Source: Siphonodentalium dalli | Taxonomy: Eukaryota > Mollusca > Scaphopoda > Gadilida > Siphonodentaliidae | DNA length: 64,000 nucleotides | Assembly (NCBI GenBank): GCA_032622095.1 | Contig: CP136068.1 | Coordinates: 62,520,025 to 62,584,024, forward strand | Direction of reading: 5' to 3' | Shown: positions 62,764 to 64,000 of the stretch, one piece after another | Position numbering within the stretch: position 1 is the stretch's first letter | Layout: every line of letters starts with the position of its first letter | Position numbers and translations under genes: made by a program | The notes under the pieces: model-generated | Seen by the model: only the letters and a program-made list of their open reading frames with translations | What the model was told of the DNA's origin: nothing | The model's database searches: none

Positions 62764-64000
62764 GAGTTGGACCTGTATACTCTTATATGAGTTCCTCCCT
62801 GTCCACTCTTATATGAGTTCCTGCATGTCCACTCTTATATGAGTCCCAGCCTGTCCACTCTTATATGAATTCCTGCATGTCCACTCTTATATGAGTTCCT
62901 CCCTGTCCACTCTTATGAGTTCCTCCCTGTACACTGTTATATGAGTTCCTGCCTGTCCACTCTTATATGAGTTGCTGCCTGTCCACTCTTAAATGAGTTC
63001 CTCCCTGTCCACTCTTATATGAGTTCCTCCCTGTCCACTCTTATATTAGTTCCTCCCTGTCCACTCTTATATTAGTTCCTCCCTGTCCACTCTTATATGA
63101 GTTGCTGCCTGTCCACTCGTATATGAGTTTCAGCCTGTCCACTCTTATGAGTTCCTCCATGTCCACTCTTATGAGTTCCTCCCTGTCCACTCTTATATGA
63201 GTTCCTGTCTGTCCACTCTTATGAGTTCCAGCCTGTCCACTCTTATGAGTTCCAGGCTGTCCACTCTTATATGAGTTCCTCCCTGTCCACTCTTATATTA
63301 GTTTCTCCCTGTCCACTCTTATATTAGTTCCTCCCTGTCCACTCTTATATTAGTTCCTCCCTGTCCACTCTTATATTAGTTCCTCAATGTCCACTCTTAT
63401 ATTAGTTCCTCCATGTACACTCATATATTAGTTCCTCTCTGTCCCCTCTTATGAGTTCCTCCCTGTCCACTATTATATGAGTTGCTGCCTGTCCACTCGT
63501 ATATGAGTTCCAGCCTGTCCACTCGTATATGAGTTCCAGCCTGTCCACTCTTGTATGAGTTCCTGCCTGTCCACTCTTATGAGTTCCTCCATGTCCACTC
63601 TTATGAGTTCCTCCCTGTCCACTCTTATGAGTTCCTCCCTGTCCACTCTTATATTAGTTCCTCCCTGTCCACTCTTATATTAGTTCCTCCCTGTCCACTC
63701 TTATATTAGTTTCTCCCGGTCCACTCTTATATTAGTTCCTCCATGTACACTCATATATTAGTTCCTCCCTGTCCTCTCGTATGAGTTCCTCCCTGTCCAC
63801 TATTATATGAGTTGCTGCCTGTCCACTCGTATATGAGTTCCAGCCTGTCCACTCGTATATGAGTTCCAGCCTGTCCACTCTTATATGAGTTCCTGCCTGT
63901 CCACTCTTATATGAGTTCCTGCCTGTCCACTCTTTTGAGTTCCTCCATGTCCACTCTTATGTGTACCTCCCTGTCCACTCTTATGGGATCCTCCCTGTCC
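62764..64000. repeat. Family A block running off the window
   Basis: Matches the block starting at 58903 (offset 3861 at both the type 2 unit and the interruption). A TTCTTCCC plus CAACTC pair is condensed near 62.9 kb, and there is a longer TTAG run at about 63.29-63.45 kb. CCAGCC units and a second TTAG run (about 63.65-63.77 kb) follow. The window stops inside a unit (CCTCCCTGTCC), so the array continues. Confidence 0.85.

Larger units (their letters stand above)
1..64000. repeat. Tandem satellite/minisatellite array, 26-bp monomer, head-to-tail
   Basis: Every line of the window is built from a 26-bp unit; positions 1-26 are a clean copy and the next units start at 27 and 53. Conserved parts are ATGAGTTCC, the CTGTCCACTCTTAT half, and a variable centre (CTCC, CTGC, CAGC; or GCTGC/GCTCC after GTT). 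Units lacking one AT at the joint are 24 bp; others lose one base in the centre (CTGCCACTC, TTCCCCCTG). I saw no unit in inverted orientation and no unique DNA over 64 kb. The consensus has A4 T10 G3 C9, so the + strand is strongly pyrimidine-rich. Both ends are mid-array. The function is unknown; eukaryotic satellite or VNTR-type DNA is the best class. The monomer is not one I can match to a named family. Confidence 0.97.

Noticed and set aside
1-64000. CRISPR array.
   Set aside because: There are no unique spacers between repeats. Units abut directly, vary throughout, and form HORs.
1-64000. Telomeric, rDNA, tRNA or transposon sequence.
   Set aside because: I found no TTAGGG-type runs (TTAG here is part of TATATTAGTTCC), no rRNA- or tRNA-like fold, and no terminal repeats or transposase frame.
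1-64000. Triplex (H-DNA) or G-quadruplex forming tract because of the pyrimidine bias.
   Set aside because: Pyrimidine runs are interrupted by G or A within about 10 bases in every unit, and there are no G or C runs of the spacing needed for quadruplexes.
1-64000. Purely artificial or low-quality sequence.
   Set aside because: The HOR order, shared lesions, graded divergence between copies and whole-unit copy-number steps look like natural tandem array evolution. Local assembly errors (57.7-58.9 kb, 50.05 kb) remain possible and are listed as findings.

Overview
The whole 64 kb is one continuous tandem repeat (satellite/minisatellite) array. I find no gene, RNA gene, transposon or unique sequence in it. 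The basic unit is 26 bp; window positions 1-26 are a clean copy, with core motifs ATGAGTTCC and CTGTCCACTCTTAT. Units of 24 bp (one AT missing at the joint) and about 25 bp are interspersed. Every unit lies in the same orientation, and the array is cut mid-run at both window edges, so the real locus is longer. Dividing 64,000 by the unit length gives roughly 2,450-2,500 units. The consensus unit is 46% GC, 73% pyrimidine on the + strand, and has no CpG. Array size, multi-level repeat structure and lack of genes point to a eukaryotic chromosome (heterochromatin or a large VNTR-like locus) assembled from long reads. Nothing in the sequence identifies the species, and I do not recognise the monomer.

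The array has a clear second level. Variant monomers (for example GTTGGACCTG, GACATCCTG, GAATTCCTGCATG, TTGATGTCTG, CTCTAATATGAG) recur in the same order, which defines higher-order repeats (HORs) of about 1.2-5 kb. Two module families alternate. Family A carries GTTGGACCTG, GACATCC and a 23-bp AT-rich interruption. Family B carries TTGATGTCTG, CTCTAATATGAG, CAACTCAAATATG and TTTTATGAGTTGCTCCC.

Layout: 1-10.1 kb is A, with HOR offsets of 462, 2077 and 1548 bp. 10.1-38.3 kb is B, with HOR offsets of 2466-2598, about 1.9 kb and 3.2 kb. 38.3-51.4 kb is A, with four tandem HORs of 2.8-3.05 kb and a deletion-type junction at 50055. 51.4-64 kb is a mosaic: B (51.4-53.65), A islet (53.65-54.14), B (54.14-56.2), A (56.3-59.78), B (59.78-61.3), A (61.4-64.0), partly explained by a 5076-bp duplication.

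The most informative spot is 57688-58902. It is a 1.2-kb segment bounded by a recombinant marker unit whose left flank is of one type and right flank of the other, as expected of unequal crossing-over between two marker units 1212 bp apart. This copy also carries three single-base homopolymer insertions, so assembly or consensus error must be excluded.

All apparent reading frames of 60-86 codons are repeat translations. They exist where 24-bp units keep frame or where a substitution removes the stop codon at the monomer joint. They are not annotated as genes.
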